A DNA stretch of 64,000 nt from an uncultured Ruminococcus sp. (GCA_904418845.1 CAJFQC010000008.1:62001-126000), one strand, 5' to 3'. Counted from the first letter of the stretch, positions 1 through 9,313 are shown. Numbers and translations are program-made. Notes: a model not told the origin generated them from the sequence alone.

Positions 1-1
1 A

Positions 2-553
2 TTTATGGGCTCGGATGCCGCGTCGATCATCCGCAATACAGATTTTTCCAAAGACCGCCCCTACATCTTAAAAGGGAAAATACCGGGGGACAGGATACAG
101 GACGGGCTCGAGCGGATTTATCTCGTGAAAGGAAACACATACGAGGCATCCGTTGCAATGACGGGAGCGCTTTACAGTCTGCTCTCAGTGTTCATGCACT
201 ACGCGGACCGTAAGGAACCGGAAAAGGATATACGGCTGACATATGTAGAAAAAGCGGAGAGTTATATCGGAACAAATTATTCCTATCCTATCACCGTGGA
301 GGATGTGGCGGCCTATGCAGGGATCAGCCGCAGCCACCTTTTTCGGTCATTTCAGGATCATATGGGAAAATCGCCCAAGGAATATCTGACGGAATACAGG
401 ATTAAACAGGCTTGTCGTCTGCTTAAAGAGACGGATCTTTCTGTATCGGCCATCGCGTATTCCGTGGGATTTGAAAACAACCTTTATTTTTCCAAAGCCT
501 TTAAAAAACAGAAGGGCTTAAGCCCGTCGGATTACCGTCTTATTCATCTGTGA
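2..553 (+). CDS. AraC family transcriptional regulator, 5' truncated by the window edge
   Basis: The frame is already open at the window start, so this is the C-terminal part of a longer protein. The last ~100 residues form an AraC/XylS DNA-binding domain with two helix-turn-helix units: the first around VEDVAAYAGISRSHLFRSF, the second around SAIAYSVGFENNLYFSKAFK, ending in the typical GLSPSDYR. The ~80 residues before it would be the end of an effector-binding or dimerisation domain, perhaps cupin-like, but too little is visible to say. Family members usually activate a nearby sugar-use operon; the target would lie outside this window. The first Met at position 5 is probably internal. Confidence 0.9.
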   Translation, partial: FMGSDAASIIRNTDFSKDRPYILKGKIPGDRIQDGLERIYLVKGNTYEASVAMTGALYSLLSVFMHYADRKEPEKDIRLTYVEKAESYIGTNYSYPITVEDVAAYAGISRSHLFRSFQDHMGKSPKEYLTEYRIKQACRLLKETDLSVSAIAYSVGFENNLYFSKAFKKQKGLSPSDYRLIHL

Positions 554-620
554 ATGTGGACAAGAACCTTTACATACTCTGTAAAGTGATGATCCTGCGC
601 GGGTATTATTGGATCAGAGT

Positions 621-1412
621 ATGGCAGGGAACTGTGGGGTGGAGAAGATAAGGACAGATGGAAAGTTAAAGATATGGATGCAGACGCTGGCTCTGGCCGC
701 TGTGTTTATGTTCTATCCAGTCTCAGCGCTGTGGTCCCAGGGGGGAACAGAAGAGTCAGAAGAAGCCTCTGTCGGTGGGGAAGCAGGAAAGTCAGAAGAG
801 TCGTCCGACGAGGAGGAAACAGCGGAGCCGCGGCAGAGCGTGCCGGAAGAAGAAAAGCCGCGGATTGCCCTTACTTTTGACGACGGACCAAACGCAGAGC
901 ACACGCCTGTGCTGCTGGACGGTTTGAAAGAGCGGGACGTGAGGGCCACATTTTTTGTCATCGGCGCGAACATTGAAAAAGAGGACAATGCATCCCTTAT
1001 CAAAAGGATGCAGGAGGAAGGGCATGCTATTGGCAATCATACGTATCACCATGTGGACCTCTCAAAAATGAATTCCGAAGATGCTCTTAAAGAACTTGAT
1101 ATGACGGATAGTTTGATAGAACATATTACAGGGGAGGCGCCGCTTCTTGTGCGTCCTCCATTTGGCGCTTTCCCCCAGGGGGCGGAGGAAGAGAGTAAAC
1201 TGTATGTGAAATGGACGGTGGACTCCGAAGACTGGGTTACAAGAAATACAGAGGCAGCAGTAAGAAAAGTAGTGACGGATACAAAGGAAAATGATATCAT
1301 TCTCATGCACGACTGTTATGGGACTTCTGTAGAAGCGGCACTGCAGATCGTAGATATCCTTCAGGAGAAAGGATATGATTTTGTAACAGTGGAGGAGCTT
1401 CTTATGGAGTAG
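621..1412 (+). CDS. Secreted or membrane-anchored polysaccharide deacetylase (NodB homology, CE4)
   Basis: Predicted 263-residue extracytoplasmic CE4 deacetylase. A short basic N-terminus is followed by a hydrophobic segment (LALAAVFMFYPVSALW), a signal peptide or anchor, then an acidic Ser/Glu-rich linker of ~50 residues. The NodB domain carries the expected motifs: TFDDGP (catalytic Asp and metal-binding Asp), GNHTYHH (metal His pair), RPPFG, DSEDW and ILMHD. The likely substrate is N-acetylated cell-wall glycan (peptidoglycan GlcNAc or MurNAc), inferred from the family. The start is uncertain: a TTG at 609, ATG at 621 and GTG at 639 are all in frame with weak ribosome binding sites. Confidence 0.88.
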   Translation: MAGNCGVEKIRTDGKLKIWMQTLALAAVFMFYPVSALWSQGGTEESEEASVGGEAGKSEESSDEEETAEPRQSVPEEEKPRIALTFDDGPNAEHTPVLLDGLKERDVRATFFVIGANIEKEDNASLIKRMQEEGHAIGNHTYHHVDLSKMNSEDALKELDMTDSLIEHITGEAPLLVRPPFGAFPQGAEEESKLYVKWTVDSEDWVTRNTEAAVRKVVTDTKENDIILMHDCYGTSVEAALQIVDILQEKGYDFVTVEELLME

Positions 1413-1498
1413 GACTGTTTTTGATATAGTGAACGGCGCATATCGTAAATCCGGAAGCCGTGCAAGTGAGAAAATTAGAGATGGAAAAGGATGTATAT

Positions 1499-2224
1499 AT
1501 GATGGTACATGAGTTTTCGAGGACCGGGCTTTTGATAGGAGAGGATAAGTTAAAGAGGCTGAGAGAAGCTTCTGTGATGGTGTTCGGCGTGGGCGGCGTA
1601 GGCTCCCACTGTATTGAGACCCTGGCCAGAAGCGGCGTGGGCAGGCTGACACTGATCGACAATGACACGGTTTCGGTGACAAATATCAACCGGCAGTCTA
1701 TTGCGTATCACAGCACGCTGGGGCGTTATAAGACAGAGGTGATGCGGGAGAGGATAAAAGATATCTGTCCCCATATCATCATAGAGACATATGAGATGTT
1801 CGTTCTGCAGGAGAATATCAGGGAACTTTTTGATAAGGCGGGGAGACCGGATTATATCATCGATGCCATAGACACGGTGAGCGCCAAGCTGGCGCTTGTG
1901 GAGCTTGCGCAGGAGAAGAATATTCCCATCATCAGCAGCATGGGAACGGGAAATAAGCTGCACGGAGAATTGTTTGAGATCGCGGACATATCAGAGACAA
2001 GCGTGTGCCCGCTGTGCCGTGTGATGAGAAAGGAATTAAAGAACCGGGGAATCACGCACCTGAAGGTACTCTATTCGAAGGAAAAACCTGTGGATACAAA
2101 CGGACGGTCTACCGGGGAGGACACGGGAGTAAGAAGAGCTGTTCCGGGAAGTATCTCGTTTGTGCCGCCTGTGGCCGGACTTCTGATCGCGGGGGACGTT
2201 GTGAGAGATCTGGCCGGATTGTGA
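1499..2224 (+). CDS. tcdA: tRNA threonylcarbamoyladenosine dehydratase
   Basis: A 241-residue E1-like (ThiF/MoeB fold) enzyme that in characterised homologues (TcdA/CsdL) uses ATP to cyclise t6A37 in ANN-decoding tRNAs to ct6A. The nucleotide-binding motif VFGVGGVGSHCIETLARSG is near the N-terminus, followed by LIDNDTVSVTNINRQ and the AIDTVSAKLALVELA segment; GSISFVPPVAGLLIAGDVVRDL is the family's C-terminal signature. The CPLCR motif is near residue 165. ATG 1499 or 1502 follows an AAAAGG motif at 1485-1490; a GTG at 1460 is in frame but lacks a good site. The gene lies just upstream of rarA and is probably cotranscribed with it. Confidence 0.9.
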   Translation: MMVHEFSRTGLLIGEDKLKRLREASVMVFGVGGVGSHCIETLARSGVGRLTLIDNDTVSVTNINRQSIAYHSTLGRYKTEVMRERIKDICPHIIIETYEMFVLQENIRELFDKAGRPDYIIDAIDTVSAKLALVELAQEKNIPIISSMGTGNKLHGELFEIADISETSVCPLCRVMRKELKNRGITHLKVLYSKEKPVDTNGRSTGEDTGVRRAVPGSISFVPPVAGLLIAGDVVRDLAGL

Positions 2225-2309
2225 CCGTTTGAAAAGAGATCAGGCGGGGACAGTGGGCGGCAGGCGATCTGGGATATACAGTACGCGTGTGTCAAAGGAG
2301 GAAGTAAGG

Positions 2310-3629
2310 ATGGATCTGTTTGATTATATGAGAGAAAAGGAGCAGGAGAAGGAATCTCCGCTGGCATCAAGGATGCGTCCGACTGCGCTGGACGAGGTAG
2401 TGGGACAGCAGCATATCATCGGGAAGGATAGGCTTCTGTACCGCGCCATCAAGGCGGATAAGTTAAGCTCAGTCATTTTTTACGGGCCGCCGGGAACAGG
2501 GAAGACAACGCTGGCCAAAGTTATCGCCAATACCACAAGCGCGGAGTTTAAGCAGATCAATGCTACCGTGGCGGGGAAGAAAGACATGGAAGAAGTGGTG
2601 CGCCAGGCAAAGGATATGCAGGGCATGTACGGGAAGAAAACCATTCTTTTCATTGATGAGATCCACAGGTTTAACAAAGGGCAACAGGATTATCTCCTGC
2701 CCTTTGTGGAGGACGGCACCATCATATTGATCGGGGCTACCACGGAGAATCCTTATTTTGAGGTAAATGGAGCTCTTATTTCACGGTCCAGTATTTTTGA
2801 ACTGAAACCACTGGAAAAGGAAAATATTAAGATACTTCTTCAACGTGCGGTAAATGACGCGGAGAAGGGAATGGGAAGCTTCCATGCGCAGTTGGACGAC
2901 GACGCTCTGGAGTTCCTTGCCGACATGGCAGGAGGAGACGCGAGAAATGCCCTGAATGCCATTGAGCTTGGCGTGCTCACCACAGAGAGAGGTGAAGACG
3001 GGATCATCCACATTACAGTGGAAGTGGCGTCTGAGTGTATCCAGAAAAGGGTCGTCAACTATGACAAAAAGGGAGACAACCACTATGACATCATCTCTGC
3101 GTTTATCAAAAGCATGCGCGGCTCTGATCCCGACGCGGCGGTATACTATCTGGCAAAAATGCTCTACGCGGGGGAAGATGTGAAGTTCATTGCCCGACGT
3201 ATCATGATCTGCGCTTCCGAGGATGTGGGAAACGCGGATCCCATGGCGCTGACTGTGGCGGTGGCGGCGGCTCAGGCAGTGGAGCGCGTCGGCATGCCGG
3301 AATCACAGATCATCTTATCCCAGGCAGTGACCTACGTGGCCTGTGCCCCGAAGAGCAATGCCGCCGTGAACGCCATCTATGAGGCGAGCCGGGCAGTACA
3401 GCAGTATCAGACCACAGTGCCCTCACATCTTAAAGATGCCCACTATAAGGGTTCACACAAGCTGGGACACGGCATCGGATACAAATATGCCCACGATTAT
3501 CCGGGACATTATGTGGAGCAGCAGTATCTTCCGGATGAAATAAAAGACGCCAGATTCTATGAACCCGGCGATCTTGGCTATGAAAAACGCATAAAGCGAT
3601 ATCTTAAGAAAATACGCGGTGAAAAATAA
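2310..3629 (+). CDS. rarA: Replication-associated recombination protein A (AAA+ ATPase, MgsA/RarA)
   Basis: A 439-residue AAA+ ATPase of the RarA/MgsA/WRNIP1 family that acts at stalled replication forks and gaps. It has Walker A (GPPGTGKTT), Walker B (LFIDEIHRFNKGQQD), sensor 1 (IGATTENPYFEVN), and the C-terminal tetramerisation region with DPDAAVYYLAKML and GHGIGYKYAHDYPGHYVEQQYLP, diagnostic for the family. The start is ATG 2310, preceded by AAAGGAGG at 2295-2302; an upstream in-frame TTG at 2229 is rejected because it lacks a site and adds residues the family does not have. It converges on the DUF4364 gene with only ~25 bases between stop codons. Confidence 0.95.
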   Translation: MDLFDYMREKEQEKESPLASRMRPTALDEVVGQQHIIGKDRLLYRAIKADKLSSVIFYGPPGTGKTTLAKVIANTTSAEFKQINATVAGKKDMEEVVRQAKDMQGMYGKKTILFIDEIHRFNKGQQDYLLPFVEDGTIILIGATTENPYFEVNGALISRSSIFELKPLEKENIKILLQRAVNDAEKGMGSFHAQLDDDALEFLADMAGGDARNALNAIELGVLTTERGEDGIIHITVEVASECIQKRVVNYDKKGDNHYDIISAFIKSMRGSDPDAAVYYLAKMLYAGEDVKFIARRIMICASEDVGNADPMALTVAVAAAQAVERVGMPESQIILSQAVTYVACAPKSNAAVNAIYEASRAVQQYQTTVPSHLKDAHYKGSHKLGHGIGYKYAHDYPGHYVEQQYLPDEIKDARFYEPGDLGYEKRIKRYLKKIRGEK

Positions 3630-3654
3630 ACTCCGCAGAGACGGCGGTATACGG

Positions 3655-4167
3655 TCAGAGGAGATGGGCGAGGATCATCGCATATAACTCCTGATTTTTC
3701 AGATTCCAGTGATTTACAATGGCTTCTGCCTCTTTCTCGGTGGGAACGGTCAGCTTCAGATCAATGAGGCCGGAGCCATTTTCTACGATTTGGCAGCGCA
3801 CCTCATACTCTTTGTTTGTATTTAAGTAATAATCAGATTTTACCGCGGCCTCCTCTTTTAAGTCGTACTGTTTTTCTCTCAGGAAATCATCAATATCTTT
3901 GCGGATGGCGGCGGAGATCTTTCTGCTGAAAAAATGGATCGTCTCCATGCCGTTTTCAGTCAGGTGGTAAAGGGTGCGGTTATGAGTTGCCTCCGTGCGG
4001 ATCAGATCGGCCCGCGCAAGCTCCGACAGGGCTTCCTGAAGCTTAAAGTAGGAGGTATATCCCTTGTCCAGCACAAACTCTGATATCTGTGATGTGGTAA
4101 GTGGAAAATCCACTTTTTTCAACATATACAGTATGATCAGTTTGTATAATGTAAATGTCTCAGCCAT
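3655..4167 (-). CDS. DUF4364 family protein, PadR/winged-helix-like
   Basis: A 170-residue protein of the DUF4364 family common in Clostridia. The N-terminal ~75 residues look like a winged helix (TTSQISEFVLDKGYTSYFKLQEAL, then LIRTEATHNRTLYHLTENG as recognition helix and wing), so a transcriptional regulator is plausible, but no target is known. The start at 4167 is chosen from the GGGAAAGGAG site just upstream; it overlaps the end of the radical SAM gene by 8 bases, implying translational coupling. It is the last gene of the mae-radical SAM-DUF4364 operon. Confidence 0.85.
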   Translation of the reverse strand: MAETFTLYKLIILYMLKKVDFPLTTSQISEFVLDKGYTSYFKLQEALSELARADLIRTEATHNRTLYHLTENGMETIHFFSRKISAAIRKDIDDFLREKQYDLKEEAAVKSDYYLNTNKEYEVRCQIVENGSGLIDLKLTVPTEKEAEAIVNHWNLKNQELYAMILAHLL

Positions 4168-5098
4168 GATACTCCTTTCCCTGCCATATTTCATTTTCTT
4201 TCAGATATTGATGCAGACGGTTCAGCACCGTCCGCTTGGCGCCTGTCCACAGAGGCGCGATGAGGAGGTCTTTGGGCCCGTCCCCGGTCAGCCTGTGAAT
4301 AATGATATCCGGCCTTAATCTTAAGATACATTTTCCAAGCAGACAGAGGTATTCTTCTATATCCGGAGTATGGAAATGATCTTTCCGGTAAATCTCTGCA
4401 AGGTCTGTCCCATCCAGTATGTGCAGAAGCTGCAGTTTGGCGCCCTGTATGTCGCAGCGGTTCAAGTATTCCACAGTCTCAAGCATCATCTCTTGGGTCT
4501 CCCCCGGAAGAAAAAGGATTACATGGACAATGACTGTAATGTCCGCTTGCCGAAGTTCTCTGACCGCCCGGTCAAACACTTCCAGTTCATAGCCTCTGCG
4601 GATGAAGCGGGCGCTCTGCGGATGGATAGTCTGAAGTCCAAGCTCTACCCATACAGGCTTGACGCTGTTCAGCCGCTTTAGAAGCTCCAGCACATCGGTC
4701 CCCAGACAATCAGGCCTGGTAGCGATGGAAAGCACCTTTACATCAGGATCCTGTATGGCCTCCGTGAAAATACGCTCCAGATAGTCAACCGAGGCGTATG
4801 TGTTCGTAAATGCCTGAAAATAAGCAATATAGGAACGGACAGGACGCTTTTTAAGAAGCTGTGCCTTTCCTGCGGCAAGCTGCTTCGTAATGGAGAGAGC
4901 AGCATTTCCGGCAAAGTCACCGGAGCCGCTGGCACTGCAGAAGATGCAGCCGCCTGTTCCGATGTGCCCGTCCCGGTTGGGACAGGTCATCCCTCCGTTT
5001 AAAGTGATTTTGTATACTTTCTCCCCAAAGGTTTCCTTTAAATAAGAATCCAGTGAGCGGTAAGGCCGCCCTTCCCAGCGCTTCATACATTTTTCCAT
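4160..5098 (-). CDS. TIGR01212 family radical SAM protein (YhcC-like)
   Basis: A 312-residue radical SAM enzyme of the YhcC/TIGR01212 family. The 4Fe-4S cluster site is the spaced variant CPNRDGHIGTGGCIFC near residue 40, with 12 residues between the first two Cys, as is usual for the family. Downstream are the TIM-barrel elements VLSIATRPDCL and VELGLQTIH, and HVILFLPGET. The substrate is unestablished. The start codon overlaps the malic enzyme stop codon (TGATG at 5096-5100), so the two are translationally coupled. Confidence 0.9.
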   Translation of the reverse strand: MEKCMKRWEGRPYRSLDSYLKETFGEKVYKITLNGGMTCPNRDGHIGTGGCIFCSASGSGDFAGNAALSITKQLAAGKAQLLKKRPVRSYIAYFQAFTNTYASVDYLERIFTEAIQDPDVKVLSIATRPDCLGTDVLELLKRLNSVKPVWVELGLQTIHPQSARFIRRGYELEVFDRAVRELRQADITVIVHVILFLPGETQEMMLETVEYLNRCDIQGAKLQLLHILDGTDLAEIYRKDHFHTPDIEEYLCLLGKCILRLRPDIIIHRLTGDGPKDLLIAPLWTGAKRTVLNRLHQYLKENEIWQGKEYHG

Positions 5099-6246
5099 CA
5101 GATATGTTCCCTGATGGCACGGCTTACGGTGTCCGCCACGCGGGGATCAAATGCCTTCGGAAGGATGTTGTCCTGATTTAATTCATCTTCAGGCACAAGA
5201 CCTGCGATGGCTTTTGCCGCGGCAAGCTTCATCTCTTCTGTGATCTGCCTGGCGCGTCCTTCGAGGGCCCCCTTAAAGATACCGGGGAAGGCGACCACAT
5301 TGTTGACCTGGTTCGGGAAGTCGGAGCGTCCTGTGCCTACCACGCGGGCGCCGGCTGCTTTCGCCAGATCCGGCATAATCTCCGGCACCGGGTTGGCCAT
5401 GGCGAAGAGGATGGCGTCCTTGTTCATGGAAGAAACCATTTCCTGTGACACAATCCCTGGGGCGGAGACGCCGACAAAGATATCCGCGTCTTTTAACGCA
5501 TCTGCAAGAGTTCCGGTGCGTTCCTCTAGATTGGTCACTTCCGCCATCTTTTTCTGCATCCAGTTGAGCTCTTCAGAGGCCTTTGATATGATTCCATTAA
5601 TATCACACATTGTAATGTGAGGAAATCCATATGTGAGGAGAAGCTTTGTGATAGCGACACCCGCGCTTCCGGCTCCGTTTACCACGATGCGGCAGTCCTC
5701 CTTTTTCTTTCCGGTCACCTTCAGGGCGTTGATAATCCCCGCCAGGACAACGATGGCTGTCCCGTGCTGGTCATCATGGAATACCGGAATGGAGAGGAGT
5801 TCTTTTAAACGTGTCTCGATTTCAAAACAGCGGGGCGCCGAGATGTCCTCAAGGTTGATGCCGCCGAAAGCCGGGGCGATGCTGACGACCGTGCGGATGA
5901 TCTCCTCCGTGTCCTGCGTGTCAAGGCAGATGGGTACAGCGTTCACGCCGCCGAATTCCTTGAAAAGGACTGCTTTTCCCTCCATGACGGGCATGGCGGC
6001 GAGAGCGCCGATATTTCCAAGGCCCAGAACCGCGCTTCCGTCTGATACCACGGCCACAGTGTTTGCTTTCATTGTATATTTGTATGCGGCTTCGGGATTT
6101 CTGGCGATCACTTTACAAGGCTCGGCTACCCCCGGTGTGTAAGCGATTGCGAGATCCTCACGGGAATTGACATGTGCTTTTGCCGTCGTTTCCAGTTTGC
6201 CGTTCCATTGTTCGTGCATCTGAAGTGCTTTTTCACTGTTTGACAT
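5098..6246 (-). CDS. NAD(P)-dependent malic enzyme (oxaloacetate-decarboxylating)
   Basis: A 382-residue bacterial short-form malic enzyme converting malate to pyruvate and CO2 with reduction of NAD(P)+. Seen motifs: AYTPGVAEPC (catalytic Tyr), VSDGSAVLGLGNIGALAAMPVMEGKA, FHDDQHGTAIV (metal site), the Rossmann motif VVNGAGSAGVAI and the C-terminal FPGIFKGALE. It lacks the phosphotransacetylase-like tail of long forms. ATG 6246 follows GAGG at a suitable distance; an earlier in-frame ATG at 6273 has no good site. First gene of a minus-strand operon, with a ~100-base leader from a promoter that is back to back with that of rho. Confidence 0.94.
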   Translation of the reverse strand: MSNSEKALQMHEQWNGKLETTAKAHVNSREDLAIAYTPGVAEPCKVIARNPEAAYKYTMKANTVAVVSDGSAVLGLGNIGALAAMPVMEGKAVLFKEFGGVNAVPICLDTQDTEEIIRTVVSIAPAFGGINLEDISAPRCFEIETRLKELLSIPVFHDDQHGTAIVVLAGIINALKVTGKKKEDCRIVVNGAGSAGVAITKLLLTYGFPHITMCDINGIISKASEELNWMQKKMAEVTNLEERTGTLADALKDADIFVGVSAPGIVSQEMVSSMNKDAILFAMANPVPEIMPDLAKAAGARVVGTGRSDFPNQVNNVVAFPGIFKGALEGRARQITEEMKLAAAKAIAGLVPEDELNQDNILPKAFDPRVADTVSRAIREHI

Positions 6247-6354
6247 ATTGATTACCTCACTGTCTTTCATCATTGAACATTCACGCAGACGCCGTTCGCA
6301 AAGATGTGAATGCCATAAAGCAGTCTGTCTTTCGCAGACGCGTGAACTGTGTTT

Positions 6355-6384
6355 ATCATATCACTTCAGGCCCTGTCTTGACAA
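6355..6384 (-). promoter_or_regulatory. Sigma-A-type promoter for the malic enzyme operon
   Basis: Read on the minus strand: TTGTCA (6379-6384), 18-base spacer, TATGAT (6355-6360). Its -35 hexamer overlaps the -35 of the plus-strand rho promoter. Inferred from sequence match only. Confidence 0.55.
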
Positions 6385-6406
6385 GTCTGTGCGCGAAATG
6401 TATAAT
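6378..6406 (+). promoter_or_regulatory. Consensus sigma-A promoter of rho
   Basis: TTGACA at 6378-6383 and TATAAT at 6401-6406 with a 17-base spacer: a perfect match to the housekeeping consensus. Transcription would start near 6413 and give a leader of ~135 bases before rho, long enough for autoregulation, as is known for rho genes elsewhere. The 304-base gap between the two coding regions otherwise holds only this promoter pair and the two leaders. Confidence 0.85.
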
Positions 6407-6550
6407 GTACCCATATTTAATGCAAATTATCGATTTTATGTCAATTCCGACGAAAATTCCCGAAGCATTTAATAACCGCAGAACACAAGAAACTAAATAA
6501 CATGTAACCATAGTCATACTATTTATGACCGATCAGGAAAGGAAAGGATT

Positions 6551-7900
6551 ATGACAAGAGCAAAGTATGAGTCACTTCCGCTGGCAACATTGAAAGAACT
6601 TGCAAAGGCAAGGAAAATGAAAGGTGTATCTGCTTTAAAGAAGAGCGACCTTATTGATGCTATGCTTGCGCTTGACGAGCAGGAGGAGCAAAAGGAGGCG
6701 GCCACTGAGGCGAAAGAAGAAGTAAAAGAAGAGATGAGGGAGAAAAAGACGGAGACAGATATCGAGCAGTTAGACAGTGGATGCACTGCCAACGGTATTC
6801 TTGAGGTTATGCAGGACGGATTTGGGTTTATCCGCAGCGACAACTATCTTCCGGGAGACAACGATGTGTATGTGTCTCCTGCGCAGATCCGCAGATTCGG
6901 ACTGAAGACGGGTGATATCCTTACGGGAAATACAAGAGTCAAGACGCAGGGGGAGAAGTTCAGCGCGCTTCTGTATGTGTCTACTATCAACGGGCTGCGT
7001 CCGTCTGAGGCGATGCAGCGCAAAAACTTTGAAGATCTTACGCCGATCTTTCCAAATCAAAGGATCCGTCTTGAGACGCCGGACAGCAGTACGGCAATGA
7101 GGATCATGGATCTGGTCTCCCCTATCGGAAAGGGCCAGAGAGGTATGATCGTGTCCCCGCCGAAGGCCGGAAAGACCACTCTTTTAAAAGAAGTTGCCCT
7201 CTCTGTCCAGAAGACAGAGCCGAATATGCATCTGCTCATCCTTCTGATCGATGAAAGACCGGAGGAGGTAACAGATATCAGAGAAGCCATTGGGGGTCCC
7301 AATGTGGAAGTGATCTACTCTACATTTGACGAGCTCCCGGAGCATCACAAAAGGGTGTCCGAGATGGTGATCGCAAGAGCGAAGCGTCTTGTAGAACATG
7401 GCAAAGATGTGATGATTCTTTTAGACAGCATCACAAGACTTTCCAGAGCCTACAACCTGATCGTGCCGCCGTCGGGAAGAACACTCTCCGGAGGCCTTGA
7501 TCCGGCCGCTCTTTACAGCCCGAAGCGCTTCTTTGGAGCGGCACGAAATATGAGAGAGGGCGGAAGCCTGACTATCCTTGCGACAGCGCTTGTGGATACA
7601 GGAAGCAAGATGGATGACGTTGTGTATGAGGAGTTCAAGGGAACGGGCAACATGGAGCTTATGCTCGACCGTAAACTTCAGGAGAAGAGGGTGTTCCCGG
7701 CTATTGATATTCCCAAATCCGGCACAAGAAGAGAAGATCTTCTTTTAAATAAGGAAGAACAGGAAGCTATCTATATCATCCGGAGAGGCATGAATGGCAT
7801 GAAGGCAGAAGAAGCAGTGGATAATCTCCTGAATATGTTCACAAGGACGAAGTCCAATGCCGAACTGGTGCATCAGGTGATACGGCAAAAGTTTATCTGA
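6551..7900 (+). CDS. rho: Transcription termination factor Rho
   Basis: A 449-residue hexameric RNA-dependent ATPase that terminates transcription. Domain order: Rho N-terminal SAP-like region ([29 protein letters not shown], residues ~9-38), a charged Glu/Lys linker to ~70, the cold-shock-like RNA-binding domain ([20 protein letters not shown]), then the ATPase core with Walker A ([15 protein letters not shown]), Walker B ([16 protein letters not shown]), Q-loop ([15 protein letters not shown]) and R-loop region. ATG 6551 has GGAAAGGAAAGG upstream. Near-family length with a modest acidic/basic insertion in the N-terminal linker. Confidence 0.98.
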   Translation: MTRAKYESLPLATLKELAKARKMKGVSALKKSDLIDAMLALDEQEEQKEAATEAKEEVKEEMREKKTETDIEQLDSGCTANGILEVMQDGFGFIRSDNYLPGDNDVYVSPAQIRRFGLKTGDILTGNTRVKTQGEKFSALLYVSTINGLRPSEAMQRKNFEDLTPIFPNQRIRLETPDSSTAMRIMDLVSPIGKGQRGMIVSPPKAGKTTLLKEVALSVQKTEPNMHLLILLIDERPEEVTDIREAIGGPNVEVIYSTFDELPEHHKRVSEMVIARAKRLVEHGKDVMILLDSITRLSRAYNLIVPPSGRTLSGGLDPAALYSPKRFFGAARNMREGGSLTILATALVDTGSKMDDVVYEEFKGTGNMELMLDRKLQEKRVFPAIDIPKSGTRREDLLLNKEEQEAIYIIRRGMNGMKAEEAVDNLLNMFTRTKSNAELVHQVIRQKFI

Positions 7901-7908
7901 CAGTTCCG

Positions 7909-7937
7909 CCGCAGTCAGTGCGTAAGTGCGGTTTTAC
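7909..7937 (+). terminator. Possible weak terminator after rho
   Basis: A short stem (CCGCA pairing with TGCGG) followed by TTTT just after the rho stop codon. The stem is only 5 bp, so this may be incidental. Confidence 0.3.
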
Positions 7938-7980
7938 GAATGGCGCGTTTGAACTGTATAAGAATTTGCGGAGAAAAGAG

Positions 7981-8009
7981 TTGCAAAAGAAATTATCTTA
8001 TGCTACAAT
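7981..8009 (+). promoter_or_regulatory. Sigma-A promoter of rpmE
   Basis: TTGCAA at 7981-7986, 17-base spacer, TACAAT at 8004-8009; transcription would begin about 50 bases before the rpmE start codon. Confidence 0.75.
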
Positions 8010-8064
8010 TAGAGAGCTGTTTAGAGGTTATAATTAAGTAATTAAAAATAGAGAGGTGAAAATC

Positions 8065-8265
8065 ATGCGCGAAGGAATCCATCCAGAATATCATCAGGCA
8101 ACTGTGACATGCAACTGCGGAAATACATTTGTAACAGGTTCCACAAAGGAGAACATCCACGTCGAGATCTGCTCCAAGTGCCACCCGTTCTACACAGGAC
8201 AGCAGAAAGCAGCACAGGCACGCGGCCGTGTTGATAAGTTCAACAAGAAATACGGTATCAAATAA
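8065..8265 (+). CDS. rpmE: 50S ribosomal protein L31, zinc-binding form
   Basis: A 66-residue L31. It has the zinc-ribbon Cys pairs CNC near residue 16 and CSKC near residue 37, the Cys+ form that is replaced under zinc starvation in organisms with a second copy. The C-terminus [12 protein letters not shown] is typical. ATG 8065 follows GAGAGGTG at a good distance; the GTG inside that site (8056) is in frame but is not the start. Monocistronic, with its own promoter and a likely terminator. Confidence 0.96.
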   Translation: MREGIHPEYHQATVTCNCGNTFVTGSTKENIHVEICSKCHPFYTGQQKAAQARGRVDKFNKKYGIK

Positions 8266-8281
8266 GAAACGAACAAAGCAG

Positions 8282-8313
8282 GCTGAGGTGGAAGCATCTC
8301 AGCTTGTTTGTTT
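8282..8313 (+). terminator. Intrinsic terminator of rpmE
   Basis: GCTGAG (8282-8287) pairs with CTCAGC (8298-8303), followed by the T-rich tail TTGTTTGTTT, 16 bases after the rpmE stop codon. Confidence 0.6.
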
Positions 8314-8398
8314 ATAATTCAGCTACGGACCGGTCTGTGTTGTCAGACCATGAATGCATGGAAATGCGTGCTGAACGGAATACATAACAGGAGGTACT

Positions 8399-9313
8399 AT
8401 GAAGTCATCGAACATAGGAGGACAAGCGGTATTAGAGGGAATCATGATGAGAAACGGCGGGAAGTATTCTGTCGCCGTCCGTAAGCCCGACGGAGAGATC
8501 GCTGTGGACGTGCAGGATTATAAAAGCTTTATCCCCTGGAATACGCCGCTTAAGATCCCTTTTGTGCGCGGGATATTTAATTTTATTGATTCTCTTGTTG
8601 TGGGGATGAAGACGCTGGCTTATTCCGCCAGTTTTTACGAGGAAGAAGAGGAAGTAGAGATGACGGCAGAGGAAGCTGCAAAAGCGGAGAAGAAAGAAAA
8701 GATCTTTATGAGCCTGGTCATGGCGCTGTCCGTTGTTATAGCAGGCGCACTTTTTATGGTGCTCCCGTATTTTCTGAGCCATTTTGTGGAACAACGCACT
8801 TCTTCCAGAGTGATTATGACGATATTTGAGGGTGTGATCCGTGTGGTGATCTTTCTCGGGTATATTTTTCTGATCTCCAGGACAAAAGACATCAGGCGGA
8901 CGTTTATGTACCACGGCGCGGAGCATAAGTGTATCAATTGTATCGAACACGGTCTGGAATTAAACGTGGGCAATGTAAGAAAAAGCTCCAAGCAGCATAA
9001 GCGCTGTGGAACGAGTTTTTTGTTCTTTGTCATGGTAGTCAGTATCATTTTCTGTTTCTTTATCACTACAGATTCTCAGGTGCTGCGCGTTATCATAAGA
9101 ATCGCGCTTCTTCCTGTTATCGCGGGAGTATCGTATGAGATCATCCGTCTGGCCGGAAACAGTGACAACCCGGTGATCAATCTCTTGAGCCGGCCGGGAA
9201 TGTGGGTGCAGAACATGACCACAAAGGAGCCGGAGGACGACATGATCGAGGTTGCGATCCGTGCCGTTGAGGAAGTATTCGACTGGCGTACATGGCAGAA
9301 GGAGAACGCATGA
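8399..9313 (+). CDS. DUF1385 membrane protein (YqhQ-like)
   Basis: A 304-residue integral membrane protein of the DUF1385/YqhQ family. It begins with the family signature NIGGQAVLEGIMMRNG, continues with FVRGIFNFIDSLVVGMKTL, an acidic stretch, and about four hydrophobic segments (residues ~100-125, 140-160, 205-225, 232-250). Conserved YHGAEHKCINCIEHG and QHKRCGTSFLF lie between membrane segments and could bind metal. The molecular function is not established. Good GGAGG site before ATG 8399. Its stop overlaps the prmC start (ATGA), a pairing common in Firmicutes, which suggests cotranslation but not a shared function. Confidence 0.9.
   Translation: MKSSNIGGQAVLEGIMMRNGGKYSVAVRKPDGEIAVDVQDYKSFIPWNTPLKIPFVRGIFNFIDSLVVGMKTLAYSASFYEEEEEVEMTAEEAAKAEKKEKIFMSLVMALSVVIAGALFMVLPYFLSHFVEQRTSSRVIMTIFEGVIRVVIFLGYIFLISRTKDIRRTFMYHGAEHKCINCIEHGLELNVGNVRKSSKQHKRCGTSFLFFVMVVSIIFCFFITTDSQVLRVIIRIALLPVIAGVSYEIIRLAGNSDNPVINLLSRPGMWVQNMTTKEPEDDMIEVAIRAVEEVFDWRTWQKENA

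Noticed and set aside
1062-1682. Minus-strand open frame across the deacetylase-tcdA junction
   Set aside because: Overlaps two real genes and shows a Cys/His/Arg-rich random composition.
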